Part shown: piece after piece, positions 35,521-49,003 of the stretch
Layout: each line of letters starts with the position of its first letter
Position numbering within the stretch: position 1 is the stretch's first letter
DNA from: Tigriopus japonicus
Lineage: Eukaryota; Arthropoda; Copepoda; Harpacticoida; Harpacticidae
Direction: 5' to 3'
Length of the DNA stretch: 64,000 nt
Assembly: GCA_010645155.1 (NCBI GenBank)
Contig: CM021316.1
Span: 5,042,954 to 5,106,953, forward strand
Notes under the pieces: model-generated
Seen by the model: the letters and a program-made list of their open reading frames with translations, nothing else
Told to the model about the DNA's origin: nothing
Databases searched by the model: none
Translations under genes and position numbers: made by a program

Positions 35521-35590
35521 ACCTGTCCCTGATTTTCGAAACATTCGTGTTTCTCACTTTACTTGCGAGTCGTATTGTCACTTCACACAG
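35521..35590 (+). repeat. Dispersed repeat pair, copy B
   Basis: Partner of 33011-33080. It lies about 100 bases upstream of the M13 peptidase start codon, so it may be part of that gene's leader or promoter. Confidence 0.65.
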
Positions 35591-35686
35591 GATTGGTTGG
35601 CATTATCAATCGAGGGCATGAGGCCAGGAACATTCTCCATCATGGCTTGAAAGCAATTGCCGTAGTTCAGTTGCTCGTCGTCAGGG

Positions 35687-38600
35687 ATGCCTGGCAGTAG
35701 TGCTCACCCGCAATTTGGAAAGGCAGACTCTCAGTTGCCATTGACCTCGGCCACGAGCCGAAACTCGTCCACCAAGTCGTCGCTTTTCCCTCCCAAAGGA
35801 GTCGATCGGGCCATGGATATGGAGATCCAGCAGGTTCCGTGGTGGAACCGCCGCTCGCAAATGGAACGACGTTTCTTCATCTTGGCCGTTCTTCTGTTAT
35901 GTTTGGCAGTGGGATTGGCCTTGGCCTTGGTCAGCGTGGTGTATTCGCAATCGCAGAAAGACTCAGATTCGCTTCATCAGACAACAGCGGCCTTCACGGG
36001 CGATGCGGGCTCCGTCCAAACGAATGGCCATTATATTGGCTCGAATGAGAACCCGAATGGTCAAAGCTATTGCTTGACACCGTCTTGTATTCGATCGGCT
36101 GGTGAGTTGCTCGACAACATGGACGATAAAGTGAACCCGTGTGTGGATTTCTTTCAATTCTCGTGTGGTGGATTCATAAAGAAGACTTCAATCCCGGATG
36201 ATCGGACGCGAATGTCATCTTTCTCAGTTCTGGGGGATAAATTGCTCACTCAGGTAGGTCATAATTACTCGGTAGTCATGGTTATTATTCAGTGTTATTT
36301 ATAATTCTTGTAGTGCAATCCCTTTCGTCAAGGTTACGCGCATTCCATGGGAAACTTCTCGTTGATCATTTGTTCTGGCAGTTAATCAATTACTTTCTTG
36401 ATTTGGCTGAATTTCACAATAACTGTATGCGTCTGTGTACCATACAGTATGCACCATCCTAATCATGATCACAATCATCATTGTTCAATTGTCGGTGAAC
36501 GACCGCTAAGAGTGAGGAGGACTGTTTTACATAATTCCGCGTTTTCACGGATCTACCTGGTTAGTCACCTGATTATTCCTTCTGGAAAATGTCCACGTCA
36601 CATTATGAGAATTCACCACTTGTTTGATGGTCTGGTTGACACCCGCTGAGAAAACCAAGTGACAAATTATGCTTGAGAACTGAAATTAGTTCTGTTAATT
36701 TTTCAATTTGCTTCTGGTTGGAACCGTAATAGCCTGAATCTTGTTGACACTTGCTCAACTTTGTCTGGAAGTCTTTGAGAGGAAGCTAGGCCGAGTCCTA
36801 TCAACAAACAAAATCATTTCCCGTTAACTGTGATTTGTACACTCTTTTTGCTTATGAAATGCCATTTATTTGAACAGTGCAACCTTAATGATTGCCCGGG
36901 GAATGCTGCAATCATCGATTAGCCTTTACTCGATGTTACTTAAAGGTGAACACCATTGCCGCGTGTGTCCTAGTGTACTTTGGTGAGTGCATTCTGAAAC
37001 GGCGAGTGGGAATGCCGTAAGAAAATGAGGAAAAGAGTTGGAAACACGAAACTAAATCATTTTGGAAGCTTCGCTATTTTTCCAAGGGAAATTATATTTG
37101 AGTTGATGGTTCCTCGAAACATTTTGTCCATGAATGACGAAGTGAGTGGTAATGGATGATGATGCCACTAGAAATGACCGTTTTTGAAAACACCGGTTGG
37201 GACATGTCCGTCAAATTTTGGCTTGTGGTTGGAAACGAAGACTCATTTGTTCCCATCGTTGAATCAATTTGCGAATATCGTTTGCTACAACTTGCAACTT
37301 GAACCGGCTCTTAACAACTTTTGAAGATCTTGCTCTCACATGATTAAATAAATGCGATGACGAACGGTCTCCCAAAGAGTGTTCAAAAGTGGAAATAAGT
37401 GTACTTAAAGCCAAACATAACCTGGGTTTCCTGTCGATTTGCAAAGAAGACACAAATGGTAAACGGTTGAATATTCTGATCTTTTTACATATAGGTTCGA
37501 CTACTATTGGAAGAGGAGAACTCTCCCGACGAGGCGAAATCTTTTCATATGGCCAGAGATGTGTATCAGTCTTGCATGGATAAAGAGGGCATTGAACGCC
37601 TAGGTGTGGATCCTTTGAAACAAATCCTTCGAACTTTGGGAGGCTGGCCAGTGTTGGAAGGCGACTCTTGGGATGGTTCCAACTATATCTGGTACGAACA
37701 AGTCTATCGGTTCCGAAAGATGGGCTATTCCGTGGATTATTTCGTGGACTTCTCTGTCACCACCGATCTGAAAAACAGCTCGTGGCGGATCTTGGACCTG
37801 GATCAACCAGGACTTGGGATGAGTCGGGAATACTTGATCAAGGGCTTTTTCGACGAAGATGTGCAGGTAAAAAGACAAACATGATCGGATTACCAACACT
37901 CTCTCATAGTACATGCTCCATCAACATTATCCTCGTTTCTTCATTGAGGTCTTACTTTCAATGAGATTGACTAGCGAAAGTAGAACGTGCTCTTTCTTTC
38001 CAATCTAGGCATTGTAGGTAGAATGTCTCAAAAGTGGATGGCTGTCATAAACATATTCCAAGTTTGTTTTGGTGCTTCTAGCCTGTCAATATTGCCGAGC
38101 TCTATGGAAAAACGTCAAGTCTCTTCCTCAAACAGTCACATTCAATCCCCAGGGACTATTTAAAGAAACCAAGCAAATGACTTTTGCCTAAAACACACAG
38201 TGACATTTCATTTTTTGGATGGCTTAATCAAAATGCATTGTAAGAGGCAAAAATGTTATGTTTGAGGCAAAATGGGAGGGACAGGCACTTTTTCCAAAAA
38301 AACTATACATGTACTCTGTCATCTAGCCTTACCGGCTAAAGTCCAATTAGCACGGCATTTCAAGAACATCTTGTATTCCATGACTTGACTTCATCTCAAA
38401 TACTGGAAAAGAGGCTGCCTCCAGAGAATGAATCTTTAGTAACACTTCCAAGTTTGGTCATTGTGGTTTGTCTAATACGCACATGACAAGACCGATGAGC
38501 ACCACTTAAAATGAATCTGTCTGTGGGTGTCTTTCAACATGATCATGATTCCTTCACTCCTCTACTTTTTCTCCTCCTCAGTTGCAATCTTTTTTTCCTC

Positions 38601-41600
38601 AATCCCAAAGATTTTCGTTTTGTTTCACTTTTCTTTCCCACCGCCACCTTGACCAACATTCTTACAATGCACTGACTGACTGTCGTTCCTGAATTTATAG
38701 GCCTATCTTCATTATATGATTGACGTGGCCACGTTTTTGGGGGCAGAGCCGAGTAGAGTGGCCCAAGAGATGAGAGAGGTGTTGGAATTCGAGATAATGC
38801 TCGCTAATTTCTCGCTGCCCCGTGAGGAGCGACGAAATGCTTCCAAGCTCTATAATCCCATGAGGATCAAGGATGTGTCCAATTTCGATCCGCATACGCC
38901 TTGGCTGGAGTACATCAACAATATCTTAACTTCAGATATCATTCAGGTTAGTCATGTAGCTAGCAATAATCATAAAAGTTTCAATTTTCGTGCCTCTCGC
39001 TCTTCTCAATTTGAAGAGCCTATTTCCGAGAAGAAAAATCCCAATTATGTGCCGACAAGCGATGGTCTCTTCCTTTGAAGTTGAACAGTTTCCCACTTTA
39101 ATCAGAGCTCTTAGAGCTCCGAGAAGCCCTTGAAGAATCATCTCGAGAGCTCAGATTTTTATCTTTAAGCTCTCTCAATTATCGACAGGGCTCTTCGACA
39201 AAATGATTTCAGATTAGATCGTTTTCAATGTAAATTATTGTCTCAAAAATACCCATGTAGTTTCTTTGTCCTTGAATTTACATCGCATCCTTAAACAGGT
39301 CACCGAAGATGAAATCATTATCGTGGATGTGCCAGAATATTTGGTCAAATTCTCATCCTTCATCCAAGAGGTGCCTGCTCGAGTTCAATCCAACTACATG
39401 CTTTGGCGGGTTGCAGCCGCTTCCATGAAATACCTTAATGAAGAAGCCAGGAAAATCTCACTGCGGTTCTCTGAGAAACTCACGGGAAAATCGGAGGAGA
39501 CGCCAAGGTAAGAGATTCCAGAGTGATGGCGTGAGAACTTGAAGGAATCCGTCACTACTTTGAAGTACGCTCCTGGCAAGCATCTAAATACTCAAGGTCA
39601 ATCAAAGTGATCTTGGGATGCAAATCTCTTGGGATCAGGCTCATTATGATGGGTTTTACTTCCATTTCATGTCAGGTGGAGAACGTGCGTTGGTGCGGCC
39701 AAGGGAAGTTTAGCCAACGCCGTTGGGGCAATGTACGTGCGACGATATTTTGACGAGGCCTCCAAACAGGCGGCTTTGGACATGGTGGCCGATATTCGAG
39801 CAGAATTTGACAGCATTCTTGAAAAGGTCGACTGGATGGATACAAATACGAAACGGCGAGCCAAGCAAAAGGCCAAGGATATCGTGGAACATATAGGTTA
39901 CCCTCCTGAGTTACTGGACAACGAGAAACTCAACGAGTTATACGCTGGCCTCGAATTGAACAGTACACATTACCTGGGCAATGCCCTCAACATGACCGTG
40001 TTCGGCACGAACTACGCATTCTCCAAACTCCGGGAACGAGTAAGTTACCCTCATATATGTGGTGTAGTTTATTCTCATTCCACAAATCCACTGCAAATGC
40101 TAGCCAACAAGCTAGATTGATGTGAGACGTGAGACGTCAATTGGTTTATGGGTCTGGGTTCTGAATTTCGGAGAAACGAACATCGGTGGCTTCTCACTGA
40201 CCACGTGATTGTACTGTATAATCAATAGGTGAACAAGACAGACTGGATTCGCCATGGACGTCCCGCAGTGGTCAACGCCTTCTACAGCCCTCTCGAGAAT
40301 TCCATCCAATTTCCGGCCGGAATCCTCCAAGGGATCTTCTTTTCCAACGATCGACCCAAATACATGAATTACGGTGCCATTGGCTGGGTCATTGGTCATG
40401 AGATCACACATGGGTTTGACGATCAAGGGCGCCAATTCGACATGGAAGGTAAGATCTTGCTCGCACGCTTGTTCACATCTCATTTAATTCATTCCTCGCA
40501 TGAAGTACTCGAACCAATAGAGAGGATTGAATTTCACCTCTTTAAGACGGGTCAATTTTTATTACACTGGCCTTTAAACACTGGCAATTTGAAATTCCAA
40601 TTTTCGTCCTTAACGTTGCAAGTGGTGGAATGTGTCAACTGTCACGGTAGGGGGCTGATTTTTGATTTGATGACCATGCCATCGAGCAATCAGTTGTGTA
40701 AAAGGGGTTCTGGAGGTGTAGCAATCTCATTCAAAAACACTCGTCGCTGATACCGTTAAATACAAAATTTCACGAGGAGTATTCTAAGATAAAGACGCTT
40801 GGGATAAATGAAAAAAAGGTTTAAACGAAGAAGATCATAACTGTTCTGGTTGGAAGAAGCATTGTAATTATATCTATAGCTCGTTCTAAACATGCAGCTA
40901 TCTCAAGTTTTGTACACAGTAGGATTTAAATAGGATTCTTTATGTTTGTTTCCTATGAAACTTGACCATCACGAAAGAAATGTTTCACGAAGAAATGCTC
41001 GACCAAACCTATGCGTTGATGATTTTATGGTCGATGCTAATTTTAGCGTCGCCTAACATCGCGCCTAACGTCGGGTAACTGATATGGAATCCTTATTAAT
41101 TTATGACTTTGAAACCATTGCCATTTCCCCGTTTTGAGACGGATTAGTTTGATGTGGTAAATTCCTCGTAAAATCGAGTGATTGTCAGGAATAAATACGT
41201 ACCGCCATATGTTGTTGCCTACACTCCCGGTGAAATTTATGAACAAACACTTGGGACACTTTAATGGACGAGATTTGTGAAATTCTTCCCCTTATATCGA
41301 AAAATTATTGTCTTGTTTATCTTAATACTGCATTGATTGGCGAGAAACCCTGAAATGTTAGCTCACGGGAAAGATGATAAGCGAGATCTGCCAGGGATCT
41401 TCTTCAAATAAAGTCGGTGTTGCTCCAATGCAAAAAGTTCCCCTCATTTCTTTGCCGTTGGCACGAATTCGATTACACAAATCACTAGCCTCATCACCAA
41501 TTCTCTGATTGCTACAAACTCCAGTTGGGCTGACTCCAAAACTTCTGGGAGGGAAAAACTCTCGGAGCAATAATGCAGATGGAGCAAGAATTCAAACCGG

Positions 41601-44600
41601 TGAACAACGGCATCCTTCTTCTTCTTTTTCTTTTCCACCACCACGACTATTACTATCATCATCACGATCATCGTCGTCGTCTTGAAGTATTTTCCCCACC
41701 TTCAAGTCTGATTTCGATGTCTTTTTTTTCTTTTTCTCTCTGAGAAAAAGAACGCGATTTAAGGAGGATTGGGAAAAGAGAAGAGAGAACTGGGGAAAAA
41801 CTTTCGCTTCCTTCTGCGTCGCGAACTTGAAATTTTCGACGCGATGTCGTGGTAATTTCAAGTGATCTTGAGAACAATGACTGCTTGTTCAACTACTAGT
41901 AGATCCTGTAGTACACCTGGTTAATGCGTATTCATTTTGCAAACCAGATGGCTGGTCGCTCCTTGTTTTTCGGAAAAGCATAGCCTGCCAAGAAACCTCA
42001 TTACCGGGTCCCTAACAGGGCAACTTAACCCAGCTCACTCAATCACGGAGTATACAGTTCAAGTATGTACTACCAATGAAGGTGTGCCTGGACTACAAAT
42101 GGAAGATCAAGTCACACATCGAGTTCTGCTCCGAATGAACTCATCGACCGTGAGATAGATTATTCAAGCCGTCAAAATTAGATTTTGAAAGTGTCTGTGG
42201 TTCGTTGTGCAAGTAATAACACAAGCCACTTAATGCATTTGCATTAGTTGTTTCAAGAGAAGTCAGGGTAGAAAATTTACCCTCCCTTGTCTGATTTTTT
42301 TTGAATAAAGAAATGGATTTGAAGGGTGCAATGGTTCAATGAACCGTTTTTTACGAGTACACACTGGGGTAAATTGCTCAAAGGAAGTGTTTCAAAGGCT
42401 TATGATCAGATCATCTGACGAGACCATTGAGTTGGAACAATCTGTCCCCAACCCTATTTTCATGACATTAGATCACGTTCTGTTGTCCCTTCTCCATTTA
42501 CGGAGATGCTACACGGAACCGCTGTCTTTGGATATGTTTTGACAACTCCAAGCTTGAAGTCTCAGTGAAGAAAATTTGACGGCCTCATGGAGCTTTTGTT
42601 ACGGCTTTACAAAATAAGCAAAGAGCTCAATTACTATCAACAATCTGGGATCGCATGGCAAAGAAAGTTCGGTTTTCATGAACATTTGGAAATCTGTTTT
42701 CCTCCTTTTTTGATTTTCCAATGGTAATTCCTTGGCGGTGGGATGACCACATTCAAGTTGCCACGATTGCCCTAAATTGTTTTATGACTGTATAAACTCT
42801 GAACCTTTTGGTCAACCAGAACGTCTTGGCAAGAATGATAAAAGTTTTCCTCAGTTTGATTCGTCTCATTTATTTGAAATTGGTGTTTTGACATGTGAGT
42901 GTTGCCCAATTTCTGCTCAATTTGCTATGATGTTCTATGTCCAGATGTTACCTCAACCACTTTCTCTTCCAAACTTTTGCTTCAAAAAGCAAAAGAAGTG
43001 TGAGTTATCTAGTGTGAGTAAACCCACCAACCGATGAACTTTTTCGATTTATCTACCTATTCCATTTTTCTTACATCTTTGCTTTCTGATATGATATTCA
43101 TTTATTAAAGCATTGCAACTGAAAGTTTTGCATATTGCTCCATTTTCAGTTCAACGAGTTGTTAATCAAAGAAGCTCTAAAGTTTATATCCTGATGGCAA
43201 TGATTTGACAAAAGCTACACCCAACCCTGTACGTTAACACGGCGCATGATAATACCGCACAAAACGTTAAAACATATCCCAAGTATTCTAGATTCTCAAT
43301 GCAAGTGTTCTAGCAAGTCAAGTGGATTGCAAGAGATCATAATCAATCGAAAGTCTTATAAAATTGGAAGGCTTCCAGAAAACAAAAAAAGAGTTTGATG
43401 AATGTTAGTTTAGATTTTAAATTGGATTCAGATTTTAGGTTTATTAAAAGCGCAAATTCGCTTCAGTGAAAAATGCAATCTGCAAGTCGCTTTTTACGCC
43501 ATTACTTTGTCGACACGGCTTTCAAATTACAAAAGGTTCACGTTGATGGACATCAATTTTGTCCCTCCGTGATCTGCCAATTTGTCAGCTAGTATTAATG
43601 GCATCTGCTCACATGATCACGAAAGCTGTCTTTAAAAAACGGACAAGCTGATTGCATAGGGGTTTTCTTGTTTTTTGGTTCCCTTCTTTCCCAAATTTGA
43701 CTATACTTGTGCCTGGTCAAGGGCCTAGAGTCAAAGAGCATTTTCTTTTGTCAAGATTTGCACCTTCTGATTTTGGTCCATTTGTAACTTTTTCAAAGCA
43801 CGATTTGTGGATAATTGTTTGACAATCGACAGGAAACTTCTGTCCGAATGTCAAGAGTGGGACAGAAAAAGGAAAAAGAAAAAGAATTGAAACTTTAGTG
43901 GGCACAGCAAGAAGGGGATAATTGAGACGCCGAAGGAGGTCAATGTCACATCAATTATCACATTTTTAAGATTGCACGACAAAGAAAACTTTTACGATTT
44001 ATCGGCCAACTCTTGTGGCGAACATTGCTTGTTGTGGTCTCATTCCGAAATGTTTGAGCAATACGAAGAGTACGGTACATTAAAGTATTTGCTGCAACTC
44101 GTCGCACAACACATTAGAAAGAAAGAAAGAAATCCCATTATACTATTAGAAAAAGATATAAATGAAGTCGAGGGAAAACTACTTTTTCTAGCTTGAATAG
44201 CAAAGATGGACCTTTGTATAGGATAGCTTGGACCATGTCTATTCTTTCTATCGTTCTCATAGTTGAAAATGAAGAGGTCATTTGTTCGTGCAATGCAACG
44301 ATTTGCCTATCATTCTACTTCCTACGCAGTAACTTTTGTGCAAATACGAGGAAAGGACATTCAACAAAAACTCGGCCTCTAGTGGGGTGGTTTCCTTGTT
44401 CCAAATATCAAGGTATGCTCTACAAAATTGTTGCGAATCGCATTACTAGCATAAGCCATAGGCCAGGTTGATGCTGTTTTTTATCATAGGACAAATGCTA
44501 AATTTTGATGATGCGATGATTTCCGCCAAAAATGTCTTAAAAGATCAGACATCGCAGCCCAGAGATCTAGGGGACCAAATTCCGTGAAAATTTTCCCCGC

Positions 44601-47600
44601 AAGTGTTTTCACCAATCAAGTTTAAACCAAATGTACATAAAAAATTTTTAGCTCGTTCAAAAGCAATTCGAACGAATGAAATTCGAATGAAACGTGAAAC
44701 TGTCATAGATGTGGGGACGAAACCACTGAGTGCTAACTACCCGTAAACAATTAGTGCTATAAACTTTATAAGTCACCGTCAAACGGTGTATTCAGATTTA
44801 CATTTTGCATTTTCAACTCTCTGAATAACTCTGGTCTTTGATCAAATCTGAAGGGAGATATTCTGAAAATCTGATGTCAATTGGTAATTGTTTTGTGTCT
44901 TTACATACACCAAATTTGACCAAAAAATACAGGATTTTGGAAAATATATGTAATGATATTATTGCCCGAACTTTTGGGTTACCCGGTAATGAGTACTCGG
45001 AGGAAGATTTTTTGCGTACCTCGGATGGAGGGTTATTTCTTACAACAAAATCATTCTTTCACAATGAACCAACCAGTTTCAAAAATATCTCGCCAGAGAG
45101 TACGTAAAAATGCTTTCTTTAAAGTGGTGCTATGTATTAAATTAATATAATAAAAAATACATGGGTCAGAGAGTGATTCTTAGTTTAGTTTTAGATTCAT
45201 GACAAAAATGTTCTTAAAAGTTTGCAGCAGCCTCAAAAATGATTTTTATAATACCCTTTGAACCAATAAACATGTGCCTTTCAACTTGGCATCGAAAATA
45301 CATGCACTAAATCAACCCATGAATGGATCCTTCAAATGCAATTCATCATCATTTTACAAGATCCAATGAATTGCGCCCATAAAAGTGTTTCCACAGGATC
45401 AATTGTTTTTTGCTAAGCCCATGTCCTCACTATGTAATAGTAATTCTTCCCCATACAAGATCACCACCCTAAAGTAAAACAAGCATGTATGAGTTTTAGA
45501 TTGGATTAAAGATGATCGATCTAAAATTGTCAATTATTCCGACCACGATCAAAAAACATCGGTGGGATTCGATTCTTGCAATGGTCTTGAGCTCTATCCA
45601 AAGCTTTTGATTAGCCTTTTCTTGTCAGTTGCTCCAGAAAGTGAACCTCGAACTAACTAAGATTGTCATGGGCTTAATTCCAGGCAACCTGGTGGACTGG
45701 TGGGAACCGATCACGAAAGAGCATTATCTCCAGAAAGCTCAGTGCATCATTCAGCAATACGGCAACTACACCATTCCTCATCTGGACCTGAGTCTGAATG
45801 GCATCAACACGCAAGGAGAGAATATCGCCGACAACGGAGGGATCAAAGAGGCTTATCAGGCTTATGGTAAGGTGGAACAGGTTGAAGCTTTTCAAAAAGA
45901 AATCCTCGAGGTGCAACGTTTTCAACCTACTCAATGGATGTTCAGTAAATATACATAGTCCCTCTCTCTCTCCTCCCTCACTCGCTTGTTTACTCACGTC
46001 AGTCAGGGTCCCTTCTTTTTCTCTTGGAACATGGCGAGTTCATCTGGCAGAAGAGGGACTGAAACTTGAATGGGTTCCTCGTTTTAATTGGCTTTCAAAA
46101 CCTTGCTTCGACGTGGGATTTGGTTTTCTTTGAAGGCACAACCATGAGAAAAGGCCTATTCAAACCTTGTTTACAATGAGATCAATTCTTGTACCTTACC
46201 AACCAACCAACCAACCCCTTGTGAGACTTTGAATAGTTGGTCAACGATAACATAAAAGACCGCGTTCATCGCGTAGTGTCACAAATTACGACTAACACAC
46301 GTTATACCAACGAAAGGACGTCATCGTTCTATCTTTTCATTGTTTTTGGCCCTTGCCTAATTTTTACCGAGTTTTCCCCCACAAATCAGAATGAAGTCTA
46401 TGTTTTCACCTTGCCCAACCTTTCCTGAGTCTACTACGTACTACTCTGTCTCGATGACAGTTTCTTTAGATGCTTTACATTCATAATTTAGATCATGCTA
46501 TTCTTCAACGACTTCATTATGTTATTCATAGGTTATTCAAGTAGTTAACCACCCAGGTAGTTTTACCACAACTTTGATGATTTTTGGCCTTACAATCAAA
46601 CTCGTTTTCAAGAAAGCACAAACAATCTTGGTTAGTATTTATCATTTTAATTGCTGAGAGACCATTAGTTAATGAAATAGATTCTTAGACATTGAGGTTA
46701 CATTTGAAATTAAGACAAGGAACGTGTTTACTTAAGCGAACTGTTCTTTGTGCTACTTTTGCTCAGACCAAACCCTGAAAAGTAAGAACACTAAATTTGT
46801 AAACATTTGCAAGTATTTGAGTTATGAGTAATCCAACCGTTTTCTTGTTTAAGCTGTATGTATTATTTGCCCACATACTTTTTTCCGCTTTTTGTGCTTA
46901 CATTACATGTCAAGATTATCCACGTCAATCTTTAGGGCTTTTGGTACCATTTTTGGCAAATAATGTATTTGTTAACCCGTTCTTGGTTTTGATCAGTTTT
47001 AGTGTTCTCATCGCAATGGTACACCAACGTTCATAGAGGGTCAACGCTGACTACTGATTGATTTTTCTCTTAAAAGGACATTACTCAGAAAAAGTGGTTA
47101 TAAGATAACAGCAAGTTTGAAGGAGGTCGCGACATTATTGTCACATTGTATCACGTTCCACTTCCTTTTGAAGTAGTACATTAATTTTTGAGCACCTGGG
47201 GTACGAAACAACCTAATGAAAAAAAACCCGAATGCATATAGTAACTCAATGCACCCTAGACTGAGATTGGCTTCTTTGTCTTTAGACTATTAAACAAAGC
47301 AAACCGTCAAAACTATGAACGGGGAGCGGTAACGACATTTGCACCTATTATTTTGAGGCGCAGACATCAAAGGCTGACAAATCTCGAGGCTTCTGCGGCA
47401 ATTTTTTGGGGGGATCATTGCTGCTTAAAAGACTTCTTTCGATTGTTGCAAACGCTTTGAACATTTCAATTTTCTTTGAAAAAACATGGTAATTTGGATC
47501 GAAAGTATTTTCTAAAGGAAAAGAAAAGCCTGTCCTTTTTTACAGCTCCCTAATGTACGTATTTGTAATATTTGACTCGTTCTTGGTCGCTGCGCTCTAT

Positions 47601-49003
47601 GCAAAAAGTTTTAAAATCCTCCCGAACCCATGTCAAATGGGAAGATTACCGTTAGACGTTGTAAAGGTTGATCACTCAGAGGGCAACATTTCATGCAATT
47701 TTTGAGACCGAAGTACGGGGAGGCACATAGAAAATGAAACTCTGAGATCTTTTCATCACCCTTAAAAATCATTTTTGTGAGAAGGGTGGTGCTTTTTTGA
47801 GACAATGTATCATGTTAAACTGTACAGTAAAGCTAGTACTTGAAACCTTCACATTTGATGAGTTCTCAATTTACATTTTCGAATGACAATAGAGACTGGC
47901 ACGATTTTTGAGCTTTGTAGGCTGATCAGGCTGCGCCACAATCACTGCAAAAACTACCATGATCAAAGCTCCTTCAATCTCTCCAAAACTTTGAACACAA
48001 AATTGCTCGTTATGAACAGAAATTATTCAAAGTTTTTGGTTTCTACGTCTTGCATTCCACACTCAATTTTGAGTTGAGTTGACCTGGTTGAGTAACTGAC
48101 CACCAAAAAAGGCAGAGCATTGCATTATCTTAAATTGCGCTGAATGTTTGTCACCACCTCGAAAACGGGAAGCACTAAAACCAGGTGGCGTCCTAGTGCC
48201 GATTTAGGGAGCATTCCACCCCTCTTTTCACAAATGACAAACGAAATGAAGGGAATGTACTTTTTTTATGAGCATCCCTGTATGTTTACCCTGTACGTTT
48301 GATAAGAGAAGACGGCCAAATTTTGGATCATGCATGTGGGAAGAAATGAGATTCTTCATTTTGAGAAGTGTTGCACGATTTTTGTGCTTCAAAATATTTT
48401 CGATCGGGCAGTTTAGATGTATCTGGAAGAATAAAGATTTGCCAAAACTAATGATATCTTCAAGCCTGTGTGACTTGTGTTTTGATTTTTCATCCTTTTT
48501 CCTACGGGATATTTTTTTTGTACTCAAGACTAAACACCCACCCAAGCATACATCCGTGTACATTCAGATACCTTAAATATTCGCAAAATAACAATTTTTC
48601 CTACATTCACATCCAGTTTCGACCCCTGGCCAGAAATCAAGAATATGAGAGTGTCAGCTCAAAAGAATGAGATTTATTGTGGTCGACTTTGACATGACCT
48701 TTGAATGATGGAAGAAATTTGATCTTTGCAGAGAAATGGGTTGCTCGGACGCATCAAGAGGAGCAGCTCTTACCCGGATTGGGCAAATTCAACCAACGTC
48801 AATTGTTCTGGATGAGTGCGGCCAATGTGTGGTGTGCCAAATATCGCGACAAAGCTCTGAAATTACGCGTCCTCACGGGAGTCCACTCCCCCGACATGTT
48901 CCGCGTGAAGGGACCCTTCTCCAATATGCCCGAGTTCTCTCGGGACTTTCAGTGTCCTCTGGGCTCACCCATGAACCCCGAGAAGAAGTGCGAGGTGTGG
49001 TAA
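35687..49003 (+). CDS. Neprilysin/endothelin-converting-enzyme-like metalloendopeptidase (family M13)
   Basis: Type II membrane zinc peptidase. Family members trim extracellular peptides. Eight exons: 35687-36253, 37495-37866, 38701-38946, 39299-39507, 39676-40039, 40229-40448, 45684-45866 and 48732-49003. Phases match throughout and sum to 810 residues (family usually about 700-800). A single transmembrane segment lies at residues about 64-86, after a cytoplasmic N-terminus. The ectodomain opens with [18 protein letters not shown] and [17 protein letters not shown]. The substrate-binding NAFY motif is at residues 602-605. The zinc site is HEITH (643-647), with the third ligand Glu705 and Asp709 in ENIADNGG. 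The C-terminus is CEVW, as in the family. Exons 6 and 7, which carry the two halves of the zinc site, are separated by a 5.2 kb intron. NEP versus ECE subtype cannot be settled by eye. The ATG opens the only long frame before the membrane segment. Confidence 0.95.
40449..45683 (+). other. Large intron 6 of the M13 peptidase gene
   Basis: 5235 bp between a GTAAGA donor and a TTCCAG acceptor. It includes a CTTCTT/ATCATC microsatellite near 41610-41690 and otherwise A+T-rich DNA. Open frames here are short and unconvincing, and no nested gene or defined transposon was recognised. Confidence 0.7.

Larger units (their letters stand above)
32241..35686. other. Intergenic DNA between the cysteine-rich gene and the M13 peptidase
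   Basis: It contains the likely polyadenylation signal of the upstream gene (32390-32395), a dispersed repeat pair (33011-33080 and 35521-35590) and otherwise A+T-rich sequence without a recognised gene. The last 600 bases include a GA-rich run near 35190-35206 and are likely promoter and 5' untranslated region of the M13 gene. Confidence 0.55.
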
